Origin: Collinsella aerofaciens
Lineage (GTDB): Bacteria > Actinomycetota > Coriobacteriia > Coriobacteriales > Coriobacteriaceae
Assembly (NCBI RefSeq): GCF_015670795.1
Contig: NZ_JADPCJ010000024.1
Span: 1 to 37,574 of the forward strand
DNA length: 37,574 bases
Direction: 5' to 3'
This document shows positions 18,092 to 25,656 of the stretch, piece by piece. The notes under the pieces are model-generated. The model did not search any database and was not told the DNA's origin. It worked only from the letters and a program-made list of their open reading frames with translations. Numbering within the stretch: position 1 is the stretch's first letter; each line of letters starts with the position of its first letter. Position numbers and translations under genes: made by a program.

Positions 18092-19057
18092 ATGGCTGCA
18101 GGCAAAACCTTCTATGACATCCTGGGCGTATCCAAGAGCGCCTCCGACAAAGAGATCAAGAGCGCGTTTCGCAAGCTCGCGCAAAAATATCACCCCGATG
18201 CCGGCGGCGACGAGGCCAAGTTTAAGGAGATCAGCGAGGCCTACGAGACGCTTTCGGACGAGAAAAAGCGCAAAGAGTACGACCAGATGCTCATGTTCGG
18301 CGGCATGCCGGGCGCGGGAGGCGCGTATGGCGGTGGCTACGGCGCCGGTGCCGGCGCGAGCGGCTGGGGCGATATCTTCGACAGCATCTTTAGTGGCAAC
18401 GGCGCTTGGGGCAGCGATTGGGGCTCGGGCTTTGCCGGGGCCGCGGGCGCTGCCGGTGCGGGCGCGGGCCGCAACCGTGCGCGCAAGGGCGGCGACCTGT
18501 CGCTGACCGTCGACGTGACGGCCGAGGATGCGTTCCGCGGCGTGACGCACAAGGTCACCTACCGCATTCCCTCGACGGGCGAGCAGCAGACCATCACGGT
18601 CTCGGTTCCCGCGGGCGCCGTGGATGGCGGCAAGCTGCGCTACAAGCGTCGCGGCGAGTATGGCGTTGCCGGCGGCGAGCGCGGCGACCTGGTCGTGACC
18701 ACGCACGTGGAGGAGCACCCGCTGTTTAAGCGTAAAGGTGCCGACGTGACCATGGAGGTGCCGATCTCGGTCTATGAGGCGGCGCTCGGCTGCACGGTGG
18801 ATGTGCCCACGCCCGGCGGCGCGACGGTTCGTCTGAAGGTGCCCGCTGGCACCCAGACGGGCAAGAAGTTCCGCTTTAAGGAGATGGGTGCGCCCGACGT
18901 TAAGCATCGCGGCCGCACGGGTGCGCTACTCGTCGAGATCAAGGTGCAGGTTCCCTCGAGCCTGTCCGACGATGAGCGCGATGCCATGACCAAGCTGCGC
19001 GAGGCCGACACGCGCGACTACCGCGAGAAGGTCAACCGTTACAAGGCGACGTTCTAG
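18092..19057 (+). CDS. dnaJ: DnaJ-family co-chaperone without zinc finger (CbpA-like)
   Basis: 321 residues. The J-domain covers about 5-70 with the HPD motif in YHPDAGG that stimulates DnaK ATPase. A Gly/Ala-rich linker with GGY and GAG runs follows (about 72-130). The C-terminal substrate-binding domains are present, but the four CXXCXGXG zinc-finger repeats of class A DnaJ are absent. It is therefore class B. The start at 18092 has GGAGAGGAG upstream. The longer frame lacks an SD. As the operon's J-protein it presumably serves DnaK in general folding. Confidence 0.95.
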   Translation: MAAGKTFYDILGVSKSASDKEIKSAFRKLAQKYHPDAGGDEAKFKEISEAYETLSDEKKRKEYDQMLMFGGMPGAGGAYGGGYGAGAGASGWGDIFDSIFSGNGAWGSDWGSGFAGAAGAAGAGAGRNRARKGGDLSLTVDVTAEDAFRGVTHKVTYRIPSTGEQQTITVSVPAGAVDGGKLRYKRRGEYGVAGGERGDLVVTTHVEEHPLFKRKGADVTMEVPISVYEAALGCTVDVPTPGGATVRLKVPAGTQTGKKFRFKEMGAPDVKHRGRTGALLVEIKVQVPSSLSDDERDAMTKLREADTRDYREKVNRYKATF

Positions 19058-19090
19058 GGCGGTCGTGGCCCGCGCCCGCGCCCGCGGGCT

Positions 19091-19096
19091 TATGAT
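19091..19096 (+). promoter_or_regulatory. possible internal -10 box before hspR
   Basis: TATGAT lies 33 bases before the hspR start in an otherwise very GC-rich 72-base gap. No clear -35 box is present. Confidence 0.3.
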
Positions 19097-19129
19097 GGAC
19101 GATAACGAGACGGAAAGGGGTCAGGTAGC

Positions 19130-19546
19130 ATGGCCGAGGACAATAGGAACAAACCGCTGTACATGATCAGCGTGGCGGCCGAGCTGACCGGCATGCATCC
19201 GCAGACTCTGCGCGTCTACGAGTCCAAGGGCCTGGTGAACCCCCAGCGCTCGGGCGGTAACACGCGTCTGTATTCGCGTGCCGATATCGAGCGTCTGGAA
19301 CTCATCAACCAGCTCACCGACGAGGGCATCAACCTTGCCGGCGTGGTGCGCATCCTCGATATGAAGGAGCGTGCCGAGGAGCGCGAGCGCGAGAACGAGA
19401 AGCTTCGCGCCCGCGTACGCCAGCTCGAGGACGAGCTGCACGAGTACAAGATGCAGAAGAAGATCACCGCCCTGGCCCCGCGCGATGGCTCGGTCAACCC
19501 CGAGCAAGTCATGCGCAAGCTTTTGGGCGCCGGCGGGGATTTGTAG
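19130..19546 (+). CDS. hspR: HspR, MerR-family heat-shock repressor
   Basis: 138 residues. An N-terminal MerR winged helix-turn-helix, with the HspR signature HPQTLRVYE and GNTRLYS, spans about 12-80. A strongly charged coiled coil follows (about 82-112, E/R heptads) with a short basic tail. No cysteine metal site is present, as expected for HspR. In Streptomyces, HspR represses the dnaK operon, clpB and lon with DnaK as corepressor. The shared elements upstream of dnaK and clpB here fit that model. Confidence 0.95.
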   Translation: MAEDNRNKPLYMISVAAELTGMHPQTLRVYESKGLVNPQRSGGNTRLYSRADIERLELINQLTDEGINLAGVVRILDMKERAEERERENEKLRARVRQLEDELHEYKMQKKITALAPRDGSVNPEQVMRKLLGAGGDL

Positions 19547-19572
19547 TTACGCGGGTTTACCAACCCGCGTAA
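19547..19572 (+). terminator. hairpin immediately after hspR
   Basis: The perfect 11-bp stem TTACGCGGGTT / AACCCGCGTAA has loop TACC and abuts the hspR stop. It has no T-run, so it may protect the 3' end or act with the next hairpin. Confidence 0.5.
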
Positions 19573-19586
19573 CGGGCCGACGCTGC

Positions 19587-19686
19587 GCGACGTCCAGAGC
19601 GACAATTTGTCATTCAAAAGGCAAGGCATGACCAGAAGGTCTATGCCTTGCCTTTTTCATGCCAAATTGTTCGCTCTGGACGTCGC
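19587..19686. repeat. nested inverted repeat with a terminator inside
   Basis: The outer arms (19587-19609 and 19663-19686) start GCGACGTCCAGAGCGA and match over 23 bases with a single bulge. Inside, AAAAGGCAAGGCAT and its complement, extended by GACC/GGTC around AGAA, end in TTTTT (19616-19655). The inner hairpin is a strong rho-independent terminator for the hspR operon. The outer arms are unexplained. Confidence 0.8.
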
Positions 19687-19729
19687 TCGCTGTCCGTCCT
19701 CTACCTGCGGCGTTGCCTTGCTCCGGATG

Positions 19730-19846
19730 CGGTAGTCATTGGGTAGTCATTGGGGATGTTCTTAAATGAGTGGTCAAGGGGGACACTCTTGCGGCACTTG
19801 GCGCTTGGGGACGTTCCTTTTGTGCCGGCACTTTGGGACACTCCTT
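19730..19846. repeat. dispersed repeat, GGGGACGTTCC family, copy 2
   Basis: GTAGTCATTGGG occurs twice in tandem, then GGGGGACACTC, then GGGGACGTTCC, TGCCGGCA and GGGACACTCC. The latter part matches 209-249 at about 37 of 41 positions. No gene lies between hspR and the hydratase. Confidence 0.6.
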
Positions 19847-19877
19847 GTCAAGAGAGTGATGCAAGAGGCTCGTCCTG

Positions 19878-19895
19878 TACTTTACCGAGATAAAG
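19878..19895. promoter_or_regulatory. small palindrome upstream of the hydratase
   Basis: ACTTTA-N6-TAAAGT, about 100 bases before the gene start, could be a regulator site. No strong promoter boxes were assigned. Confidence 0.3.
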
Positions 19896-19996
19896 TGAAC
19901 GTGTAGATTCGTAACCCACTCGCAACCGTTCTATGGCACGATATTGAACGAATGTATGCTATGCGCCCGAGCCTTTCGGGCAGAGTGGGAGACAGT

Positions 19997-22297
19997 ATGG
20001 TTAAGCTGTACGAGGACGGCATCTACCTGCGCGGTGGCAGCGAGGTTGTGCCTGCGGCCGAGGCTGCCGAGCGCGGTATTACGCAGACGCCCGAGGATGC
20101 CAAGCGCGGCACCATCGCGTATTCGATCCTCCAGGCACACAATACGTCCGGAGATCCCGAGGCGCTCAAGATTCGCTTCGATGCCATGGCGAGCCACGAC
20201 ATCACCTTTGTCGGCATCATCCAGACGGCGCGCGCCTCGGGCATGGAGCAGTTCCCGCTGCCCTACGTGCTCACTAACTGCCACAACTCGCTGTGCGCCG
20301 TGGGCGGCACCATTAACGAGGACGACCACGTCTTTGGCCTCTCGGCTGCCAAGAAGTACGGCGGCATCTTCGTCCCGCCGCACATCGCCGTCATCCACTC
20401 CTTTATGCGTGAGAACTTCGCCGGTTGCGGCAAGATGATCCTGGGCTCCGATTCGCACACCCGCTACGGCGCTCTGGGCACCATGGCCGTGGGCGAGGGC
20501 GGCGGCGAGCTGGCAAAGCAGCTGCTGCGTGACACCTACGACGTTGCCTATCCCGGCGTCGTCGCCATCTACCTCACGGGCACCCCGCGTCCCGGCGTCG
20601 GCCCGCACGATGTGGCGCTCGCCATCATCCGCGCTGTCTTTGCCAAGGGCTACGTCAAGAACAAGGTCATGGAGTTCGTGGGCCCCGGCATCGCGAGCAT
20701 GACGACCGACTACCGCAATGGCGTCGATGTCATGACCACCGAGACCACCTGCCTGTCGAGCATCTGGGCCACCGACGAGGACACGCACGCGTTTTTGACC
20801 ATGCACGGCCGCGGCGACGACTACCGCGAGCTCAAGCCCGCCGATGTTGCCTACTACGACGGCTGCGTCGAGGTCGATCTGTCGAGCATCAAGCCCATGA
20901 TCGCGCTGCCGTTCCATCCTTCCAACGGCTTTGAGATCGACGAACTCAACGAGAACCTCGAGGACATCCTTCACGAGGTGGAGCTCGAGGCCGCCAAGAT
21001 CGGCGAGGGCAAGACACGCTTTAGCCTGCTCGACAAGATTGTCGACGGCAAGCTGCACGTGCAGCAGGGCGTTATCGCCGGCTGCTCGGGCGGCAACTAC
21101 GACTCCGTGGTCCAGGCTGCCCGCGTGCTCAAGGGCGCCAACACCGGCTGCGGCGAGTTCTCGCTGTCGGTCTATCCCACGAGCCAGCCCGTGGCACTCG
21201 AGCTTACACGCCGCGGCTACATCTATGACCTTATGGAGGCCGGCGCGATTGTGCGCACGGCATTCTGCGGCCCGTGTTTCGGCGCCGGCGACACGCCCGC
21301 CAACAACGGCCTGTCCATCCGCCACACCACGCGCAACTTCCCCAACCGCGAGGGTTCCAAGCCGGGCAATGGCCAGCTGAGCGCCGTGGCCCTGATGGAC
21401 GCCCGCTCCATTGCGGCGACGGCTGCCAACGGCGGCGTTCTGACGCCGGCGACCGATCTGCCCGAGGAGACTTGGGACGAGGCCTGCGAGTACACCTTTG
21501 ACGACGCGCCGTACAAGAAACGCGTGTACTGGGGCTTTGGCAAGGCGGAGCCTGCCGACGAGCTGGTCGAGGGTCCCAACATCAAGCCGTGGCCCGCGAT
21601 GGAGCCCCTCGGCGACGACATCCTGCTCAAGGTGTGCTCCAAGATCATGGACCCGGTCACCACGACCGACGAGCTCATTCCCTCGGGCGAGACGAGCTCC
21701 TTCCGCTCCAACCCGCTGGGTCTGGCCGAGTTTACGCTCAGCCGCCGCGACCCTGCCTACGTGGGCCGCTCCAAGGAGGTCGACGCGGTGGAAAAGCGCC
21801 GCGTTGCCGGCGAGGCAGCGGGCGACCTGGCGGCACTCGATGCCGAGCTTGCCAGCGTGTTTGAGGCGCTGACCGGCGCGGGTGTCGCGGCCGATGCCAA
21901 GGCGACTGAGTACGGCTCCATGCTCTATGCCAAGAAGCCCGGTGACGGTTCTGCCCGCGAGCAGGCCGCGAGCTGCCAGCGCGTAATTGGCGGCCTGGCC
22001 AACATCGTCCACGAGTACGCCACCAAGCGCTATCGCTCCAACGTGATGAACTGGGGCATGGTGCCCTTCCAGATGGAGGCCGAGCCCAGCTTTGAGGTGG
22101 GCGACTACGTCTTTGTGCCGGGTATCCGCGCCGCGCTCGACGGCGACCTGAAGGACATCGCCGCTTACGTGGTTCGCGCCGATGGTGCGGTCGAGCAGAT
22201 TGAGCTCTACATTGCCGATATGACGGCAGAGGAGCGTGCCATCGTCAAGGCCGGCTGCCTGATCAACTACAACAAGTTCAAGGCCGCTGCCGAGTAA
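19997..22297 (+). CDS. aconitase-family hydratase
   Basis: 766 residues. Three cluster cysteines are visible: C363 in [10 protein letters not shown], and C424 and C427 in CGPCFGAG. These bind the [4Fe-4S] cluster that dehydrates and rehydrates citrate or a similar hydroxy-acid. The [10 protein letters not shown] motif and the C-terminal swivelling domain are present. The divergent spelling (for example CSGGN in place of CTNSS) places it with the YbhJ-like hydratases and not the AcnA or AcnB types, so aconitase activity is likely but unproven. GGGAG lies upstream of ATG 19997. The 15-codon longer frame lacks an SD. It is monocistronic. Confidence 0.9.
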   Translation: MVKLYEDGIYLRGGSEVVPAAEAAERGITQTPEDAKRGTIAYSILQAHNTSGDPEALKIRFDAMASHDITFVGIIQTARASGMEQFPLPYVLTNCHNSLCAVGGTINEDDHVFGLSAAKKYGGIFVPPHIAVIHSFMRENFAGCGKMILGSDSHTRYGALGTMAVGEGGGELAKQLLRDTYDVAYPGVVAIYLTGTPRPGVGPHDVALAIIRAVFAKGYVKNKVMEFVGPGIASMTTDYRNGVDVMTTETTCLSSIWATDEDTHAFLTMHGRGDDYRELKPADVAYYDGCVEVDLSSIKPMIALPFHPSNGFEIDELNENLEDILHEVELEAAKIGEGKTRFSLLDKIVDGKLHVQQGVIAGCSGGNYDSVVQAARVLKGANTGCGEFSLSVYPTSQPVALELTRRGYIYDLMEAGAIVRTAFCGPCFGAGDTPANNGLSIRHTTRNFPNREGSKPGNGQLSAVALMDARSIAATAANGGVLTPATDLPEETWDEACEYTFDDAPYKKRVYWGFGKAEPADELVEGPNIKPWPAMEPLGDDILLKVCSKIMDPVTTTDELIPSGETSSFRSNPLGLAEFTLSRRDPAYVGRSKEVDAVEKRRVAGEAAGDLAALDAELASVFEALTGAGVAADAKATEYGSMLYAKKPGDGSAREQAASCQRVIGGLANIVHEYATKRYRSNVMNWGMVPFQMEAEPSFEVGDYVFVPGIRAALDGDLKDIAAYVVRADGAVEQIELYIADMTAEERAIVKAGCLINYNKFKAAAE

Positions 22298-22312
22298 CGC
22301 ACTTAATTGTCC

Positions 22313-22386
22313 GCCCGGGGCTTACCCTTTCCCGCCCGCTCACGCGCTTCGCGAGGGTCGCGTTCGGGAAAGGGTAAGCCCCGGGC
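22313..22386. repeat. 74-nt long hairpin after the hydratase
   Basis: The perfect 22-bp arms start GCCCGGGGCTTACCC and enclose about 30 bases that themselves contain GCGCTTCGCG. It follows the hydratase stop by 15 bases and has no T-run, so it may be a 3' stabiliser or a repeat element. Confidence 0.75.
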
Positions 22387-22393
22387 TACATTT

Positions 22394-22514
22394 CTGCGTT
22401 CTCGTTGGGTCTTGAGGGACGCTAAAAATAGACTTGCTTGATGCCGCCTCTGTTATCGGGGCGGCTTCTTTTTGTCGAAAACCGCCACAAAGGGGACAGA
22501 CGCCTTTGTGGCGG
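22394..22514. repeat. 121-nt direct repeat, copy 1, ending in a CCGCCACAAAGG palindrome
   Basis: It is nearly identical to 23724-23845 (four substitutions and one indel). It includes a terminator-like hairpin GCCGCC/GGCGGC plus TTCTTTTT (22443-22473) and ends in the palindrome CCGCCACAAAGG...CCTTTGTGGCGG (22482-22514). Confidence 0.9.
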
Positions 22515-22522
22515 CTCGATTC

Positions 22523-22579
22523 GTCTTAATCTGTAACATCTTGGCCGCTAAAAGTGGGCCTGGTGTTACAGATTGAGAC
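22523..22579. repeat. AATCTGTAACATC hairpin, copy 1
   Basis: The arms GTCTTAATCTGTAACATC and GGTGTTACAGATTGAGAC pair around a 21-base loop. The next hairpin, 25 bases on, has the same arms. Confidence 0.75.
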
Positions 22580-22604
22580 AAACAATCGCCGCCGATCATC
22601 TCAT

Positions 22605-22659
22605 CTCAATCTGTAACATCTAGGATCGAAAAGGGCCGCTAGATGTTACAGATCGAGAC
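22605..22659. repeat. AATCTGTAACATC hairpin, copy 2
   Basis: The arms CTCAATCTGTAACATCTAG and CTAGATGTTACAGATCGAG pair with one mismatch. The loop differs from copy 1. The interval 22298-22710 therefore consists almost wholly of structured repeats. Confidence 0.75.
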
Positions 22660-22680
22660 AGTGGAACATCGGAACCGAAA

Positions 22681-22700
22681 CCACCACAAAGGTGCCTGCC
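22681..22700. repeat. truncated CCACCACAAAGG palindrome
   Basis: CCACCACAAAGGTGCCTG matches the left half of the elements at 24680 and 25483 but breaks off before the second arm, just beyond the stop of the 22711 gene. Confidence 0.6.
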
Positions 22701-22710
22701 TGGCGGGTCC

Positions 22711-23358
22711 TTATTTCGATGGGGCCCAGGTTATTTCATCGTCAAATAGCCAAGTGCGTGCTGAGCCACTGTCGCGCGCTGTCTGTGGATCGGGCTCGCA
22801 AGTTTGTTCGTAGGCATCCTCGGTACACCGATCCATAAAATCGACGACTGCCGTCTGGTCGCCCTCCATGACGTAGATTACGTCACCATCCGAGATATAG
22901 ACCCCCGGTCCTTCATTGTCCACGCAGCCGGGGTCGTATGAGACGTTGCACAATTTGCTCCCGTTTGCCGCATCGAGCTCAAGGGTCGAATGATACCCGC
23001 CAACCATTTGGCCGTTCTTGGCTCGATATGTTGCGGCGCCGTACCACCGCTTAAACGTCTTGCCTTTGAGTAAACTGGTTGCCTTGCCGATAAGCTGCTC
23101 ATCTTGGGTATAGCGCGTGGCTCCAAGTTCGATTCGGGGATAGTTACTGACCCCAAGCGCTGCGGGCGTACCGTCGAAATCGACGGTGATCGAATCGGGT
23201 TTGACGATATCGGTGAGGATTTCGATGGGGTAGCTTACGGTTTCAACCGCCGCCTGCGTTGCCGAGGCAGGGAGAAATGCGAGATAGATAATTCCTACGC
23301 CGACTGCGGTAATCGCAAACGCTAAGACGAGCAGGCCGATATAGGTGGAGCGTTTCAC
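22711..23358 (-). CDS. single-pass membrane protein, paralogue A
   Basis: 215 residues with a GTG start. A short basic N-terminus precedes one membrane helix (about 7-28), then an extracytoplasmic domain of about 185 residues. It is clearly paralogous to the protein at 24802. Both share DNEGPG, YVMEGDQT, the KRWYG segment and the C-terminal ARDSGSARTWLF. Four cysteines lie in the second half (KLCNV, DPGC, RCTEDA, QTCEPD), of which three are kept in the paralogue, suggesting a disulfide. I set the start at the GTG 23358 because both paralogues have GAGG about 8-9 bases before it. I do not recognise the family. Confidence 0.8.
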   Translation of the reverse strand: MKRSTYIGLLVLAFAITAVGVGIIYLAFLPASATQAAVETVSYPIEILTDIVKPDSITVDFDGTPAALGVSNYPRIELGATRYTQDEQLIGKATSLLKGKTFKRWYGAATYRAKNGQMVGGYHSTLELDAANGSKLCNVSYDPGCVDNEGPGVYISDGDVIYVMEGDQTAVVDFMDRCTEDAYEQTCEPDPQTARDSGSARTWLFDDEITWAPSK

Positions 23359-23519
23359 GGCGGGTACCTCGCAAACAGTATGCATTCATTAAGATAAGTG
23401 ATACCAGCTTACGACAATATTCAAAAGAAAGCGATCGGTCGAAATGACGGGGCGAAAAGGCCCTATTGGGCTTCGATTTGACCTCTAATAGGAATATTTG
23501 CCTCCCCTCATTCTGGGCG

Positions 23520-23723
23520 AGAGGTCAATAATTCAGTTCACGAGTCTTGAGCGATACTATTCTCACTAAACTCACTATTTTCACAGTAAGCACTATAAAT
23601 ACGATAGGGAGGACGACGAGAACGTTGTGACGTGCGATAGCTAAGCCGTTTAAGCCGGACTCTGACCTTGAATCTCCGCCTCTATCTGTGCGAACGGGCT
23701 ATTGTCGGTTCTCGATTCCATCG
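23520..23723. other. AT-rich non-coding stretch
   Basis: Between the 22711 gene and the second direct-repeat copy, no supported frame exists. The only structure I see is TTGACCTCT at 23478-23486, inverted at 23520-23528. The base composition is lower in GC than the core genes. Confidence 0.5.
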
Positions 23724-23845
23724 CTGCGTTTTCGTTGGGTCTTGAGGGACGCTAATAAATAGGCTTGCTTGATGCCGCCTCTGTTATCGGGGCGGCTTCT
23801 TTTTGTCGAAAACCGCCACAAAGGGGACAGGCACCTTTGTGGCGG
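23724..23845. repeat. 121-nt direct repeat, copy 2
   Basis: It matches 22394-22514 and includes the same terminator hairpin (23774-23804) and the CCGCCACAAAGG palindrome (23813-23845). No plus-strand gene precedes it, so the terminator here has no client. That supports duplication of the whole segment. Confidence 0.9.
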
Positions 23846-23899
23846 TGGGGACGAGCTCGATGTTGTTGTGATCGTTGAGCGGCATGTTAATGGGCACCT

Positions 23900-24568
23900 C
23901 TACAGAATTTCATCTGGGCTGGCGGGTTTGGTTGTTTTGGGGATGCCGAGTTTGGATGACGCGAAATCGTCAACATTGTCCTTAATTCCGTCTTTGGTGT
24001 AGACAGTGACCATATAGGTGCTGTGTCCGAATTCGCCCTTGTCGCGTGTTGCCCAGGCATCCCAGTAGGCGGCCCCGTTTCGCCCTTTGATTTTTCCGAC
24101 ACGGCGGAGTTCTGTTCGCTTTAATTTCTGGTTGCTATAGATGGTTCGACCGGCTTCCGCGGTGAGCCCGCACTGTCCAAGCAGCTTGTCGAGGACTTGG
24201 TTCATGTGGCGCTCATCGGTGTTTGGTGCGTAGTCGTAGGCGAGGGTGATGGAGTCAAGGGGCTGGTCGTCGATCAGATAATTCATTGTCTGAGGTTCGA
24301 GGCAGAAATAAGGAGAGCATCCGTCGACCTTGCCGAGCAACGGTAACTTGGACTGCCAACTTCCGGTGGGAATTGCATATTCGTAGAACACGCCACGGCA
24401 GACAAAGGAGAGCGAGGTGGCACGCGAGCCGGCGTCGATCATCCCGCAAAGATCGAAGGGCGAGGCGATACCAAAAGAAAAGGGCGTGATGACGATAAGG
24501 AAGAGCATCACGATGGGTATGGCGAGAATGGCGATGACGTTGCGACCGGTGGAATGAGACGGCTTCAT
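23900..24568 (-). CDS. single-pass membrane protein of unknown function
   Basis: 222 residues. A basic N-terminus precedes one hydrophobic helix (about 10-32, LAIPIVMLFLIVITPF), then an extracytoplasmic domain with several cysteines (LCGMID, VCRGV, GCSPYFCLE, QCGL) that could form disulfides. Its size and layout match the two flanking paralogues and DSIT recurs in paralogue A, but I cannot show homology. The start at 24568 has GAGGAG 6 bases upstream. A TTG six codons earlier is the alternative. It is divergent from paralogue B. Confidence 0.75.
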   Translation of the reverse strand: MKPSHSTGRNVIAILAIPIVMLFLIVITPFSFGIASPFDLCGMIDAGSRATSLSFVCRGVFYEYAIPTGSWQSKLPLLGKVDGCSPYFCLEPQTMNYLIDDQPLDSITLAYDYAPNTDERHMNQVLDKLLGQCGLTAEAGRTIYSNQKLKRTELRRVGKIKGRNGAAYWDAWATRDKGEFGHSTYMVTVYTKDGIKDNVDDFASSKLGIPKTTKPASPDEIL

Positions 24569-24679
24569 ATGCGCTCCTCGAGACAAAGAGCTGTTGAGGA
24601 TAGGCAGAAATGGATATGTTCAGAGAACAATTCAAGTTTAATCTCATGGCGTGAGATGGTCGACCGTTAGCGTCGAAAA

Positions 24680-24712
24680 CCACCACAAAGGTGCCTGTCC
24701 CCTTTGTGGTGG
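24680..24712. repeat. CCACCACAAAGG palindrome
   Basis: CCACCACAAAGG, then TGCCTGTCC, then CCTTTGTGGTGG. It is flanked on the left by GTCGAAAA, as in the copies at 22482 and 23813, and sits in the divergent region of two membrane-protein genes. Confidence 0.85.
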
Positions 24713-24731
24713 TGGGGAGCGCGCGGCTTCT

Positions 24732-24760
24732 TTGGTGATAGTGTTAGCCGGCGGTATCAT
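24732..24760 (+). promoter_or_regulatory. promoter of paralogue B
   Basis: TTGGTG, a 17-base spacer, then TATCAT, 41 bases before the GTG start. Confidence 0.55.
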
Positions 24761-24801
24761 TAGGACAAATGGCGCGGGTTTGCATTGTGAGGTGCTTTGC
24801 T

Positions 24802-25473
24802 GTGAGAAGTCCTGCCCGTATTGGATTGATTGTCTTGGCGCTTGCGATCGCTGTGGTTGGCGCGGGCGCTGTCGGTATGGCATTTCTACCTGCTGCGGTG
24901 ACGGAGCCGGTGGTCAAGCCTGTGACTCAATCTGTCGAACTTCTGACCGGCGACGACAAGCCTGAGACCATTACCGTTGATTTTGATGAGCAACCGGCTG
25001 CGCTGGGCATTAGTAATTATCCACGCATTCAGCTTGGGGCTATGCGCTATACCACGGATTCTGGTCTGATCGACAGGGCGTCCGAGCTGCTCAAGGGCAA
25101 AATCTTTAAGCGCTGGTATGGATATGCGTCCTATCGGGCAAAAGCGAACGACATGGTTGGCGGATGCCACTCTTCCATCGAGCTGGACACTGCAAACGGC
25201 GCAAAGTTATGTGATGTCTCGTACGATCCGGGCTACGAGGACAATGAGGGTCCGGGCATCTACATCATGGACGGCGATGTCGCCTATGTCATGGAGGGCG
25301 ACCAGACCGAGCTCAACGATTTTATGGGCCAGTGTATCCAAGATGCCTATAAACAGACCTGCTTGCCTGACCCGCAGGCTGCACGCGATAGTGGGTCTGC
25401 CCGTACATGGCTGTTCGAGGATGAGATGCCCTGGACCGTCGAATCGGGAAGTACGGGTCCGGCGAAGGAGTAG
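24802..25473 (+). CDS. single-pass membrane protein, paralogue B
   Basis: 223 residues with a GTG start. Layout as in paralogue A: a short basic N-terminus, one membrane helix (about 6-28) and an extracytoplasmic domain. Identity to A is high from the SITVDF/TITVDF strand onward. Kept blocks include AALG.SNYPRI, LLKGK.FKRWYG and SGSARTWLF. The CVDN cysteine of A is Tyr here. It is inverted relative to A, with one unrelated-looking membrane gene between them. It probably arose by duplication within this repeat-rich island. Function unknown. Confidence 0.82.
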   Translation: MRSPARIGLIVLALAIAVVGAGAVGMAFLPAAVTEPVVKPVTQSVELLTGDDKPETITVDFDEQPAALGISNYPRIQLGAMRYTTDSGLIDRASELLKGKIFKRWYGYASYRAKANDMVGGCHSSIELDTANGAKLCDVSYDPGYEDNEGPGIYIMDGDVAYVMEGDQTELNDFMGQCIQDAYKQTCLPDPQAARDSGSARTWLFEDEMPWTVESGSTGPAKE

Positions 25474-25482
25474 AGACCGCGA

Positions 25483-25515
25483 CCACCACAAAGGTGTCTG
25501 TCCCCTTTGTGGTGG
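25483..25515. repeat. CCACCACAAAGG palindrome
   Basis: The same 33-base palindrome as at 24680, with one change in the centre. It starts 9 bases after the stop of paralogue B and may also act as its 3' hairpin. Confidence 0.85.
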
Positions 25516-25541
25516 TTTGCATGTCGTGGGAACACTCAGAA

Positions 25542-25578
25542 AATCTTATATATAGAGACTTAGATTTATGTATAAGAT
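25542..25578 (+). promoter_or_regulatory. heat-shock control element of clpB (probable HspR site)
   Basis: AATCTTATAT-N5-GACTTAGATTT then TGTATA, matching 15111-15144 upstream of dnaK. ATCTTATA near the start and TATAAGAT at the end are also inverted relative to each other. TATAAG (25571-25576) may be the -10 box. Confidence 0.65.
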
Positions 25579-25656
25579 CGCACAAAGCGGGCAACAATAC
25601 TTCTCGAACAACGTGAAGCCGCCCCGTAGGGCGGCCGCCCCAAGAGAGGTGATTCC

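Noticed and set aside
19931..22012. 693-residue open frame antisense to the hydratase
   Set aside because: A shadow of a gene with clear cluster cysteines on the plus strand.
22394..25515. CRISPR array
   Set aside because: The repeats are palindromic, irregularly spaced and separated by genes, with no unit repeat-spacer pattern.
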